Assembly (NCBI RefSeq): GCF_010389155.1
Contig: NC_057761.1
Coordinates: forward strand, 58,278,587-58,342,586
Origin: Erigeron canadensis
Lineage: Eukaryota > Streptophyta > Magnoliopsida > Asterales > Asteraceae
Length of the DNA stretch: 64,000 bases
Direction: 5' to 3'
The position numbers were made by a program, and so were the translations under genes. Shown here one piece after another: positions 1 through 10,506 of this stretch; the stretch's first letter is position 1, and every line of letters begins with the position of its first letter. The notes below the pieces were generated by a model. It was given only the letters and a program-made list of their open reading frames with translations, was not told where the DNA came from and did no database searches.

Positions 1-137
1 AATTAAACATAGAGAGGAGGAGCTAGTGTAATTACAAGAGTACGTACAATCATGCATACCTTACAAGAAAACTTTGAGATTGACATATATGGTGCACTTA
101 ACATATACAAATCTTCCTCCAATTTGTTCTCCAAAGA

Positions 138-270
138 GAAACATAGCTATTGGTGGTGCAATGACGACGCCGGGTTAATATGCCACATAGCCAGATACAT
201 ACACCATCTATGTATATACTCATACTAGCCAACTCGGCGTCCCTCATTGCACCACTAACAACCATGTTTC
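138..270 (-). ncRNA. Candidate miRNA precursor hairpin
   Basis: Two arms about 40 nt long, at 138-178 and 228-270, are near-perfect reverse complements. They share the core GTGGTGCAATGA followed by GACGCCG, with one single-base bulge and a few G:U-type differences. The stem closes over a loop of about 50 nt that itself contains a short TACATA/TATGTA stem. Size, arm pairing and few mismatches fit a plant pri-miRNA foldback. A TATA-like box on the minus strand at 437-446 lies about 170 nt upstream of the hairpin in that direction, so I read it as a minus-strand transcript. The likely duplex region does not match any conserved plant miRNA I remember (156-172, 390-408, 482, 827, 828). It could instead be a small foldback transposon, but I see no target-site duplication. 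Small-RNA data would settle this. Confidence 0.45.
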
Positions 271-436
271 AAAATTTATGTGACATACCATCATATAGTA
301 TATATATATTAATTAGGAAACCAAAAATTAATAGAAGCTGATGAAATCTAAATTAAGAATGAGACTAAATGCGACTAATTATTGATAATTAGCTAGCTAC
401 ATATGCTTGAGATAACAATTGAACACCTCTTGCCAC

Positions 437-446
437 CTTATATAGA
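437..446 (-). promoter_or_regulatory. TATA box for the minus-strand hairpin transcript
   Basis: On the minus strand this reads CTATATAAGG, a near-perfect plant TATA element. Transcription would start near 405-410 and run into the hairpin at 270-138. There is no protein-coding frame between it and the left edge, which supports a non-coding transcript. Confidence 0.4.
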
Positions 447-1141
447 GTCACCAATGTCCCTCCCCACTTCAACCTATAGATGCTCATAGGATGATGCTCT
501 TCATTTGGTGTTTGGTGATCCCCTTATCAACGGTGTTGGTTTGATCCGTACGCTAGCAAATGATATATCGTTTTCTGGATTTATTCGACTTTTTTACTAC
601 TCCGTCACACGAATATGATTCCTAACTCACAAAAAGTAAGTGATATAGAAATCAATCTTCTTTACTTATAACTTTGTATATGACGACATATACATCATAT
701 GGAATCAACAAAAGAAAGAACCACCCACTTGCTCCCAACATATTATGCTGACAGTGAATTAATAAAAATACACCAATTAATCTGTTACCGAACTTTATCA
801 ATATTCAATTCGGATGTGCATACTAATTTATTAACTTGTTATTAGTAAAGTGCCAATATAAATCAAACTTCATATGCAGCAAAAGAGAATATATCATTTA
901 TAAACCAGCTTTGATTAACTTAAACTATATATGATCATAATTGTGAATCAATATGTGTACTAATAAATACTATATAAACCCACCACTAATTTTACAAAAT
1001 ATACTACAACAAGACTTTATACACTGAAGTTTCCACACTATCAGAGCTAAAAAAAAGAGAGAGAGAGCTAAAAATAAAGTAAAATGTGAAAAGAAAAGAA
1101 ACGAAAAACACTTCAGATTCTATTCTTCATCACCAGAGACA
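447..1141. other. AT-rich spacer, no gene seen
   Basis: No supported coding frame on either strand. There is a short GA microsatellite near 1055-1068, just past the 3' end of the small peptide gene. The stretch probably holds the upstream region of the hairpin transcript and the 3' flank of the peptide gene. Confidence 0.4.
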
Positions 1142-1393
1142 CTAATTTTGTGTTGGGTTTGAAGTACTTGGCGGGCGTTTCCTCAAACTAGCTTCCACGG
1201 ATGTCTCGGACGTATTCATGGATGCTTTCATATTAGATGGAGTTGTAGGAATTGAGGTAAGAGAAGAAGTCAGTAATCTTCTTGGTTTACTTCTATCTTT
1301 GACCGAAAACGATGTGATCAAAGGAGAGCACGAAACAATATGATGAAAGAAAATCAAAGAAATTAAGAAACCGAATACTTTGTAATTAGCCAT
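1142..1393 (-). CDS. Small secreted peptide precursor with CLE-like C-terminus
   Basis: Single-exon frame of 83 residues. The N-terminus (about residues 1-22) is a hydrophobic signal peptide ending SCS, so the product should enter the secretory pathway. The middle is a Ser/Thr/Pro/Lys-rich variable region. The protein ends KRPPSTSNPTQN with the stop directly after the final Asn. That 12-residue tail lines up with the CLE dodecapeptide (R-x-V-P-x-G-P-x-P-x-H-N) at Pro4, Ser5, Asn8, Pro9 and Asn12, and a basic residue precedes it as in CLE processing sites. The conserved Gly6 is Thr and His11 is Gln, so this is a divergent CLE-like or other small signalling peptide, not a canonical CLE. Length and layout (signal peptide, variable linker, short conserved tail) fit peptide-hormone precursors. 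No intron is needed. Family assignment is inference. Confidence 0.5.
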   Translation of the reverse strand: MANYKVFGFLISLIFFHHIVSCSPLITSFSVKDRSKPRRLLTSSLTSIPTTPSNMKASMNTSETSVEASLRKRPPSTSNPTQN

Positions 1394-3865
1394 AGTGTTT
1401 GTCTTTTTACAGGATTCTCGATATATTCTTGAACCTTGGTGCTAAGAAGATGAGATGAATGAAATGAAATATCGATTTCTTGTATAGAAATTAAAGATGG
1501 CCAAATGTTATAACTTGATGCTACTTATGGTCAAGTCTGACAATGCATGTGTAATGTTACCTATTACTATAAATAATATATGAAAAGAAAGGATTATAAA
1601 GCTAGAGAGAAACAAGTGTAAAGTGTGGTTTGATTTTGTAAAAGTTTTATACTAAATACGCGTTTTAATTAGATGATTTATTTTATGTAAAAAGGGGAAA
1701 TGTGGGATGGGCAGGGGTGGGTCTTGACTCCTTTATGGTAACATAGACCACACGGGTGGATGAGCATATGTGGTTGGACCAGCATGGGTCATTGACTGAT
1801 CATTTTGTATGTATTTTTTGGATCTGCATACGCATTTATATACAGAATATCTTGGTAGTTTATAAGGTTCCAAAATAAAATAAACATGATCAGGAGCAGC
1901 TCCGGTACAACGTATGGCGGTTTGTCAGCTTATGATGCAGATTGGATATTTTAATATAACTATGTGTTGAACTAAACTTAATAAACCAGTATAACTGAAG
2001 CAACTTGGCAAGTTAGCCGTTACGGCCCTCCAAAAGATGACTGGCCCGGTTTTGGGATCACTTTGAAGAATTGTTGTATACTGTTGGTTTTGAGACCCAT
2101 GCCTTTGTTTTGATAACTTTTTCCTAACGAGTGTAAAAGAGTCTAACTAACTATGAATGCATTGATTTTTAACCGTTTTTTATAGTATGTATGATGTATC
2201 GATCTTCCATCTTTGAAATCTCAGATTGAATGCATATATATACTTGCCATAGCAAAATTAGCAAGCAATTTGATGAGGTGGACCAGTTAACCTGTAATGC
2301 ATTGATCTTTCAAATTTTTCAACCGTCTATTATGAAGATATTGAATGATTCTACTGAACATGCATATGACATTTTCAGCTCTATACACATTTCCAATTGT
2401 TGTAATTATATACATACAGTAATAAATACACTTTAATTTATTACTGTAGTTGGAAAAAAAGTAAACATAAAACAATCTCATTCTTCATCATTGAACAAAA
2501 ACCCCTTTCTCTCTAGCTTCCCATAAAGGATGCATCAATATAAAGTTGGATAAGGATGATTGAACATAAATTGACAAAAGAAGCTACTAAAATGGTCGTA
2601 CTAAACTAGTTTTAGTTGGCCTGACTAGTTCTGTTTGGAACATTAGTTCGGCCGGTTTAAGTTTGTTCTTTTTTGCGTAGCAAGTTGGGATATGAAACAT
2701 GTGAAGCAGAGACTACAAATGGTAATCTTGCTTTGAATTATATGTGGGCAAATCTAGAAAGAATATTAAAGATTTAGAAACATGGGTGCTCATGTGACCC
2801 CTGCACATGATATCACATCATCCCCCTTTTGTTGAAAAGTCTTGATTCAAATTAGAACTTTCCATGACCACAAGCACCCACAGCTCATCTTAGCTGTGTA
2901 ACCTTTTCAAAAGCCCGATTCATGCATAACCACCACACGGTCCACACACCAACGCTTTCATGGAACCCCTCTTGTTTTCCGTTCAGCTTGGGTGTATTTC
3001 CACTGTAAAGCGAAACCCCTTTTCAACCTCCATGATTGATCATCTTTCTACTCGTGTATATAGATGAAATAACTGTCATGTGTTTAAATAAGTAATTCTG
3101 CTAATACACATTGGTTGCAGGATTAGCTGGACAGTGCCAGTCATTTAATTAGCATAATCTGTAGTTAAAACAACATAACTTTGAAGCAGAAACTGTGTGC
3201 CTTTTTCTAGTTTAAGAGATCCCTCGAGAAAAAGAACATGACCTGATATAGGTATCAAAATTCGAATCCCGAGGCTCTTCCCAGATCCTCTAATGCTGCT
3301 GAAGTACACTTATACATAATTTAACTTAATTAAGATACCATTCAGGGACTGCAGGAAAACATGAGGCAGAAATTCAGATTAGGTCGAGTTACAAATATTC
3401 ATACATGAGTACTAATGATCATATAACTGTAACATATGCACCAGAGGTGGCAAATTCTACCTGGTTACGTATCAAATTTGGTTGCTATGTATCTTAATTG
3501 GTCAAATACAGCATCTGACTACTAATGGAACGGGTCAGAGGGGTTTAAAAGCATCAAAGTAGAGATATTTAAAAATTTAGACTGTTCTTGAGATGATATT
3601 TTTGTAGTCATGTTTAAATGATCAATTATTTGATTAAAGTTGAAAATGATGAGCCAGGGAACGTGGTCGGGTCAAGAAACCTACCTGACCTGTTTTGCCC
3701 GGCACTGAAATTGGCCAGTAACACATATATATACATATATACATATATTTACGTCTATACGTACATATGTGTGTAACAGAGATATTTATCAAGAATCTGT
3801 GAATAGTTTATACAAGAATGAGAAAATACATTCAAAAGTACCGAAAAATTGTTGCATGCCATACT
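1394..3865. other. Intergenic region
   Basis: About 2.5 kb of AT-rich sequence with no supported gene. A minus-strand TATA-like stretch lies near 1566-1578, upstream of the small peptide gene. Short frames near 2230-2480 on both strands have no recognisable content. The 3' end of the octanoyltransferase transcript must fall just left of 3866. Confidence 0.4.
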
Positions 3866-4564
3866 TCACCATCCAACAATATCTACTGAAGTTTTGTCCT
3901 TCCAATCAACATTGCTATAACCAAATAATCTCACAAAACATGAAACCAACTCTTCCTGAATCACTTCTTCATCAGGAAGCTCCACATCAGTTTCCTTCCT
4001 CAACGATGTAACCTCCTTATCAGCAATTCCACAAGGCACAATATGTTTAAAGTAAGACAAATCAGGGTCAATGTTGTAAGCCAACCCGTGAGAAGTAATC
4101 CCAGATGAAATCCGAACTCCAATTGCACCAATCTTTCCATCCCCAACCCATACTCCCGTCTCGCATTTCCTCTGACCATGAGCTTTGACCCCATATAAAG
4201 ACGATAAATCAATCATAGTTGACTCAAGATTTTCAACATATTTTCTAGCACCAAGCCCGATATCTCTTAAAGAGACAATAGGATATAAAATCGCTTGATG
4301 TGGACCATGAAATGTAATATCACCACCCCTTTGTGTATAGTGAAGCTCAGCACCCATATTCTTAAGTTCATATTCAGGAACGAGTAAATTGTAGTCCGTT
4401 CGACGCTTGCCAAGTGTATAGGTAGGTGGATGTTGTAGTGACAAAAGGGTGTCAGATATCTTACCGATTTTCCTATCAGAAGCCAGCTTCTCTTGCAATT
4501 TTAGCGCTTCCAGGTAATTCACCGTCCCCAATCTCCATACCTCAAGATTACGAGGAATTCTCAT
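3866..4564 (-). CDS. LIP2: Lipoyl(octanoyl) transferase, mitochondrial LIP2 type
   Basis: A 232-residue LipB-family protein that transfers octanoyl groups from acyl-carrier protein to lipoyl domains of 2-oxoacid dehydrogenases and glycine cleavage H protein, the step before lipoyl synthase. The sequence shows RGGDITFHGPHQ (residues 79-90), Lys144 in GDGKIGAIG and Cys178 in VPCGI, the family's catalytic Lys/Cys pair. I start at MRIPRNLEVW because it matches the start of plant LIP2 proteins. An upstream in-frame Met at 4603 lies inside an intron: a TTTTACAG acceptor sits 2 nt before the chosen ATG, and a CAG|GTAATC donor on the minus strand is at 4948/4947. So a 5'-UTR intron (4567-4947) and a UTR exon above 4948 are likely. 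Plant LIP2 is known as mitochondrial; the N-terminus here is short, as in Arabidopsis. The coding region is otherwise intronless and intact. Confidence 0.93.
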   Translation of the reverse strand: MRIPRNLEVWRLGTVNYLEALKLQEKLASDRKIGKISDTLLSLQHPPTYTLGKRRTDYNLLVPEYELKNMGAELHYTQRGGDITFHGPHQAILYPIVSLRDIGLGARKYVENLESTMIDLSSLYGVKAHGQRKCETGVWVGDGKIGAIGVRISSGITSHGLAYNIDPDLSYFKHIVPCGIADKEVTSLRKETDVELPDEEVIQEELVSCFVRLFGYSNVDWKDKTSVDIVGW

Positions 4565-5342
4565 TCCTGTAAAAGCGAAAATATATATCACATATAGTTT
4601 CATATGCTTGTAATATTCAGTAAAACAGTTCCATTAGTAAAACTAAACCGATAACAGCATTCTAACTAATAAATGTAGATATCCACACTGAAGTCGTTGC
4701 ATAGAAAGTCAGCATTCTAACTAATAAAACATCGTTTTATTTTATCTAAGCTCTTCAAAGTATTAAAAATAGGCATATACATCAACAATTAGTATTTCAC
4801 CTATTATAATTCAAATTAATCGATCATAATAATAATACCCAGTTGATAATTTGACATCAGAGACTTAAAAAGAAGAAAAAATTGAGAGTCAGTTTGGCAT
4901 TTTAACAAACAGGTTATGTGCATCAGTTTGATAATATGATTGATTACCTGAAGATCGAATCTGGACCGATGAGAAAAATCACAGTGATAACTTTGTCAAC
5001 GGGATAGCAATGATATTTGCCGGCCGTAATGCCTTTTATCCAAAAAACTGGATAAATTTTAAACAAGAAGATTGTCAATGGGGATTATTAATTTATTATT
5101 ACTGTATATATTGAAAAGTGTAATAAAAGGGAATAAAATAATGTAAATATATTACGTATTATGTTATTTAATTTATAAATTAGGTATTTAACAAGCTCTT
5201 GTAACTTTTAAATTTATACCAGCATGAGTGTTTTTTTTTTCGATATTTGTTCTTTTCATGATGTTTCTCGAGGATGATAAATAGAGTGAGGAAAATATAA
5301 TTTTATGAAACCTCACTCGACAATTTATATTTTTTTGCTATA

Positions 5343-5625
5343 CGAGAACAGTACCCGCGCGTTGTAGCGGCCGTCGAGTTAGTGGCAGTGAGATGGTGGG
5401 GTGACAGGTCATAGAGTGTGATTGGTCATAGGAGGTGATAGGTCATAGAGTGTAATAGCCAAATGTCTTAGCCGTCCGCTATCGGATTTAAAAACTCGTC
5501 AAAAGTATATCGAATGACATCTCTAATGAAAAAACATGAAATTTTAAGAACACCCATATAATTTTAAGTAAATGTTAAACTTAAAATTTAGACAAAGCTT
5601 TTTTTGCTTTATAATATAATATAGA
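5343..5625 (-). mobile_element. Short non-autonomous Helitron
   Basis: Read on the minus strand it begins TCTATATTATATTATAAAGC at 5625 and ends ...TTCTCG at 5343, followed by T. Just before the end is the GC-rich module complementary to GTACCCGCGCGTTG (5353-5366), as in the five other Helitrons of this window. The interior has two copies of a GGTGATAGGTCATAGAG-like repeat and a block (about 5490-5550) also seen near 20270-20330 and 54080-54150. The base before the 5' TC is G rather than the expected A. No coding content. Confidence 0.65.
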
Positions 5626-6410
5626 CAGTATAAAAGTATAGATACTAAACAATGTATTTAATTACTTAGTCTTATAAATCATACTTTTAAGAGTTCTACT
5701 GTTAAGAAATAAAATTTATAAAAAAAAAAGGTATTACTAATAAATTTATGTTGATTATCAAATTTGATAATTAAAAAGTTTGGAAATTTGTCATTTCCAA
5801 AAAGAAAAGAAAAAGAAGAAAACGGATATTTGACAACATGAGATAATGTTTTTAGAAAGTTTACATTAGACATTTCTAATTGATAAATTAGGTATTTTTC
5901 TTTTAATTAAGTCTAGGTTATAAACAAAGAAACTCTAAATTATTATACATTTATAGAAAAACATAATAAAAATGTCAAATGCAAAATATAAAATACATAC
6001 AAGTAATATTGTGGATATTTTTTGATGATCTGACCATTGAACTAACCAGGAAAAATTGTGTAGAATTTACATAATGCAAAATATCATTTTGATAGATATA
6101 TATAAATTCATATAGATACAGCAGCCACAAATATTATCATAAATTCAATAGATATATATAAATTCATGGACACCATCATAATAAACCATTTTCCATCTAA
6201 ACTACTACACCATCATTGGAAAGCATTTTAGTACAGTAGCCACAAGTATTATGATAACTAGTAGTGATCCAAATTTTAGTACAGCAGCTACAAGTTTCAT
6301 CTTAAGTAGTGATCCAAAATAAATTTTCATCTTAAGTAGTGCAGCCACACGTATATCATTATCAAAAGCTTCACAAAAACAAGTACAGCAGCCACCACCA
6401 GATACCCATA
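5626..6410. repeat. Spacer with degenerate CAGCAGCCACAA repeats
   Basis: No gene seen. Between about 6118 and 6400 the phrase TACAGCAGCCACAA recurs in variants (near 6118, 6233, 6280, 6342, 6385), alternating with AGTAGTGATCCAAA (near 6261 and 6306) and a TAGATATATATAAATTCAT repeat (6094 and 6149). This may be the subterminal part of the adjacent Harbinger element, whose left end I could not find. Confidence 0.45.
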
Positions 6411-7397
6411 TTACTCTTCCAACATGAACTTCACAAAAGCCACTCGATCATCTCCTTCCAAATTCCAAAAGTTTAACACCGCTTCTGGCTCATGCATGAT
6501 CTTTCGACTAGCCTTGAACTTGTCCATAAGAGACATTGATGGAATTTTGGAAATTTCGGCACTCACCATGGATGTTTTATCTTGCAATTCTACTTCAGCT
6601 TTCAACAAATTAGCCGATGCTTCACGGAGTTCTTTACCAAGTAAAGCAACTGCATTGCTGATTTCCTTAAAAGGATCAAGTCTACTTTTCTTTTTTCTAT
6701 TACGAGCACTTGAAACTTCTTCACTTTGCACATTTGTAGTAGTAGGTGTAGCATGGCTAACTTCAGTGGGCTCATCAAGGTTGTCTTCCGTGTGTTGCGA
6801 TTGTTCTTCCAAGTTTGCATCATTTTCCATCTCAATGAAATCTCTAACTCTGTCACCTTGAGCTCTATCTTTCCCAAACACACTACACAGATCTTGATAA
6901 TGAGGAAAAGGTTTATTCCTCCATTTAACAGCCCCTTTGTGTGTCTAGAAACATAAAAAAAAAAAAAACAAGTAACTATTTTACTAAAACAAAATCTAAT
7001 TTAGATCAGCCATGTTATTTATATTTATAAAAGCTAATAAAGTTTAACAACATACCGCGATGAAAGATTCCCACACTGCTGGTTCAAAAACAGTTCCACA
7101 CTTGTTGACGTTATCATAACCAAATCCACTTGTGTTTGTACCAGTCACCATATCATAAACGACCTGCCAATCCTTTTTCATTGTTTTTATCCTTGACTCG
7201 ATATGAGGTTTACCCGTTATACCTGCATCAGGGAGTGATACTTTTAAAGCTTGCTCTAAGTGAAGCAAATACCCAGACTTAAAACCATTGTCAGCTTTGT
7301 AACCATTGTCAACATTTACCATGTTGACAAGTGCTTCGACAAGTTTGGCATCTTCAAATGGAGACCAGTTCCTGTAGTTTCTTCCTCTTTCTCCCAT
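6411..7397 (-). pseudogene. Myb/SANT-like accessory protein of PIF/Harbinger, frameshifted
   Basis: This is the second protein of a PIF/Harbinger element, normally a DNA-binding partner that helps the transposase reach the element ends. Exon 1 (7056-7397) carries the plant Myb/SANT-like domain: NWSPFEDAKLVEALV, then SRIKTMKKDWQVVYDM and the FEPAVWESFI end. Exon 2 begins at 6945 after a TTTCTAG acceptor and reads THKGAVKWRNKPFPH, the conserved motif after the domain. One extra T in the TTT run at 6899-6901 then shifts the frame and gives a stop about 7 codons later. The downstream frame resumes with VFGKDRA and continues to a C-terminal region rich in acidic and basic stretches, ending at 6411. 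Without the extra base the two exons form one continuous frame, so the break is recent or a sequencing error. The gene is tail-to-head with the transposase. Confidence 0.8.
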
Positions 7398-7587
7398 ACC
7401 TGTTCAAAACAAACACAAGAAAGTAATACATCATACCTGATCACATACATATACATAATCTTTAATTAAATACAACCAATGAAACACAAAGCACAAAGTA
7501 TCATTAAATATGACAAAGATACAATCAGTTTGTCGACAATAAAAATCTAGATAAAGATAACTTTTATCATCAACTTAATACAAGTTT

Positions 7588-8985
7588 TCAGTGTGTAGAA
7601 TTCCAGGATTCAAACATAGTTTGAGCTAAATTATCTCTAAATGTTGTCCACTCATTAGATGTCCCAATAGAAGTGATATTTTCGTCATCGTCATCTCCAT
7701 TGTCTCCCGTCCCCTGATCTGGTTCTTCGTTTTCAAATGGATCTATAGCCATTTCTTGCCTTATAAAGTTGTGGAGAAGACAACATGCCATTATGATTAT
7801 ATTCTTTAAATCAATCAGATAAAATGAATTGTCTCTTAAAATAGCCCATCTTCCCTTCAAAATACCAAAACATCTCTCTATAACATTTCTTGCAGAAGAG
7901 TGTCTCATATTGTATAATTCTTTTGGCGTAGTTGGTTGGTGTCCCCAATCATTTAAATGATACCTTTGACCTCTATAAGGGGCAAGAAAACCTTCTCCAT
8001 TTGTATAACTGGCATCTACCAAGTAATAACCTATAAACATCATAGTTAATACCTCACTAGATAACAAGGTCACCCAAAACCTAGATAACATTATATTTAA
8101 CTTGCTTGTACATACCCGGTCTTGGAACTTTTAATCCATGTGGTCTAACAAGGGCATCTCGAAGCACTCTACCATCAGCCGCTGATCCCTCCCATCCCGG
8201 TAATACATAAATAAATTGTATATCTTGGGAGCAAACCCCTAAGACGTTTATAGCAATATCATTCTTTCTTGTTCTATATCTAGGTTTCTCTTCGAGCGGT
8301 ACCCTACAAGTTATGTGGGTTCCATTTAAAGCCCCTAGACAATTCTACACACGATAAAAAAAAATAAAAAAAATAAACAGAAACCGTCAATATACCATAT
8401 CAAGCTAATTGCTAAAAAGCTTAAATTTAACTATTATACCTTAAACCACTTCCATCTTTGATCAGTTGAATCTTCAAGAACAGGTTCTGGTTTCTTAAGT
8501 AAATGTGAATGCAATCTTATCACCGCGTTACAAACTCGAGTAAAAAGTCTACTAATTGTTTCACCCGAACGATAAAAATTGCAAATAATGACCCGATTCT
8601 TAATATTATGGGCAAGCATGTGAAGAAAGATAGCAACTTGTTCATCAACACTCATGTTTCTACTTGCTTTCAATCCACCTATACTCATGAGCATGCCACA
8701 CAACTTTCTAAAACACCATCGATTCATCCTAAGGTTTGAGATACACAAAGTGTCACTCTGGTAAACATACCTCTCTAATATCGATGATCGACTAAAACTT
8801 GATGAAATGCTTCGAATACATGATTTATTATTTCTATATTTGACCATCAACATACAGACTGTAGTAAAATACCATACAAGTATGCTCATAACTTGGTTCC
8901 AAAATGCAACAACTATTTGTTTTCTCCTTTGTCTACGTCGACGTGTTACTAAACTAAGACGCGGCATCTCCTGTTCATCACCCAA
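7588..8985 (-). CDS. PIF/Harbinger DDE transposase, first catalytic Asp replaced
   Basis: Three exons (8440-8985, 8116-8344, 7588-8030) with good GT-AG sites join into 405 codons without a break. The N-terminus has a DUF8040-like region (residues about 75-182), followed by a DDE_Tnp_4 nuclease domain. The second Asp (D239 in GSAADGRVL) and the catalytic Glu (E310 in [10 protein letters not shown]) are present. The first Asp, expected in GALDGTHI, is Asn189 (codon at 8324-8326, AAT), which should abolish metal-dependent catalysis. [20 protein letters not shown] and the C-terminal CCLLHNFIR block are typical. The same fold gave rise to domesticated plant proteins such as ALP1, so a retained non-catalytic protein is possible. 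The broken partner gene next door and the decayed left end argue for a dead transposon. Confidence 0.85.
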
Positions 8986-9634
8986 TACATACGAAAACTA
9001 TCATATCATACATATAATAACATGAAGGAACTAAAAAACTCAAAATATATGATGCCTTGATATAATTTGAACATGAGCAATATTAATCAAAACTTCAATT
9101 AGTTCATCCAACAATGTCACGGCACAAATTCACAATTAGTATAAATAAATAAATAACAACTAAAAAATTAAATCACCTAGAATATAAAAAAATGAATAAT
9201 ATGAATTAATATCTATTTGTGTGTGTATATTATATATATATATTTTATAAAAATTCTCTTTTATTTAAAGAATACCTGATGAAGAGATAAATAAAAAATG
9301 AGATGGATAGAGGATGAAGAAGATAGATCTGGAATGAAGTCACAAAAAAGAGATGGACGCATATTATGTTTAGGTTAAAGGATATTTTTTGGAGTATTTT
9401 TGTCTTTTGAACATTCAACTAAATAATGGAATCAAATTCCATCACTTATCCCCAAGGATTGTACATTCCTTCAAATGGGGTAATCTTTGCATTCCATAGT
9501 AATGACATTCCTTCAATATTTACCAACCAAACACACTATGGAATGAAATTTAATTCCAATTTCATCAAATTCCATCACATTCCGCGAACCAAACACGCCC
9601 TAAAAAGTTTTAGATTTTAAAACTTTTTGATATA

Positions 9635-9841
9635 CATTTACTAATAAAAGTTTTTGATCATGTAAAGGTTGAAGGGTCTTTTCTACCATTTAGGTAGACA
9701 TGAAAGCGGTCTCTCTACTTACGTAGAGGTAAGGTCTGTACACATCTTAACCTCCCCCATACACCGTCGAGTTATTGGGCTCAAAAACTCGCAAAAGGCA
9801 TCACTGAGCAGTTCTTTTCATTTACTAATAAAAGTTTTTGA
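9635..9841 (+). mobile_element. SINE with perfect 23-bp target duplication
   Basis: A 161-bp insert (9658-9818) is flanked by two identical 23-bp copies (9635-9657 and 9819-9841, starting CATTTACTAATAAAAG). The insert has the phrase TACGTAGAGGTAAGGTCTG followed by ACATCTTAACCTCCCCCATA, which I recognise as the body of the plant Au-type SINE family, and a T-rich 3' end. A target duplication this long and exact is the mark of target-primed reverse transcription and suggests a recent insertion. Confidence 0.75.
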
Positions 9842-10506
9842 CTTAATAAGTTAGGTATTTATGAACATTCAAGTTTTGATCAATAATGATGGAAAATTTT
9901 TGAAAGGTTCAATCAAAACCAATATAAGTTTATCGATTGACTTATAGCATAGGTTTATCAGCATGCCATCAAAAAATCAGGTCTGTTTCTTTGTTATGCT
10001 TCCTCTGAGATCATCAATAGATGAAGTTTTACGAAATGACAGCTTGCACCAAGTTCCTGAACACCCATTACACCATTAGTAGTCCAGGGATGACACAGTC
10101 CTTTTGAACTATCCATTAATGTGTCTTGATTTATTTAGCTATAATAACAATAATAATAGTCGATATTACAAATTCTAGACCTTAAAGCTCGGAGTAATAT
10201 CGAATAGTGATATCTTGGTAGGGAACACCAGTGATATAAGGTTCCATGCTTGATTGTGTTGGACTGTTGTCTTTTCAACGTTAAAAGATTGCTAAAAAAC
10301 TTGACTTGCATCCATGGTTCACCAGATAGATGTAATCTAACCCCTTTTGCATTCGATGTAATCAACAAAAGTACAATTTACCTAACAAGTAATAACTTAT
10401 CAATGGTACACAAATTACAGCAGAAACAACATTTCGGTGAGTGCCGTATGAAAATGTTATCTATACACATTGATCTCCACTTCTCAAAAATCAGCGGTGG
10501 GAAATT
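9842..10506. other. Intergenic / 3' flank of SelO
   Basis: No gene seen. A small AATAATAATAG microsatellite lies near 10143-10158. The right half is probably 3' UTR of the SelO gene. Confidence 0.35.

Larger units (their letters stand above)
6411..9600 (-). mobile_element. PIF/Harbinger element (left end not found)
   Basis: The two element genes are followed on the right by a classic Harbinger terminus: on the minus strand the element opens GGGCGTGTTTGGTTCGCGGA at 9600, next to TAA, the usual 3-bp target. The last 180 bp are rich in GGAAT/ATTCC subterminal repeats (9425-9590). I found no matching GGGCGTGTTTGG at the left side down to 4.9 kb, so the left end is deleted, diverged or further away. 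8986-9420 is AT-rich with no other gene. Confidence 0.75.

Noticed and set aside
3769..4011. 80-codon plus-strand frame over the LIP2 3' end
   Set aside because: Antisense shadow of the LIP2 coding sequence with no independent support.
6424..6861. 145-codon plus-strand frame opposite the Harbinger partner gene
   Set aside because: It is the antisense shadow of the acidic and basic coding stretch; no domain and no splice context.
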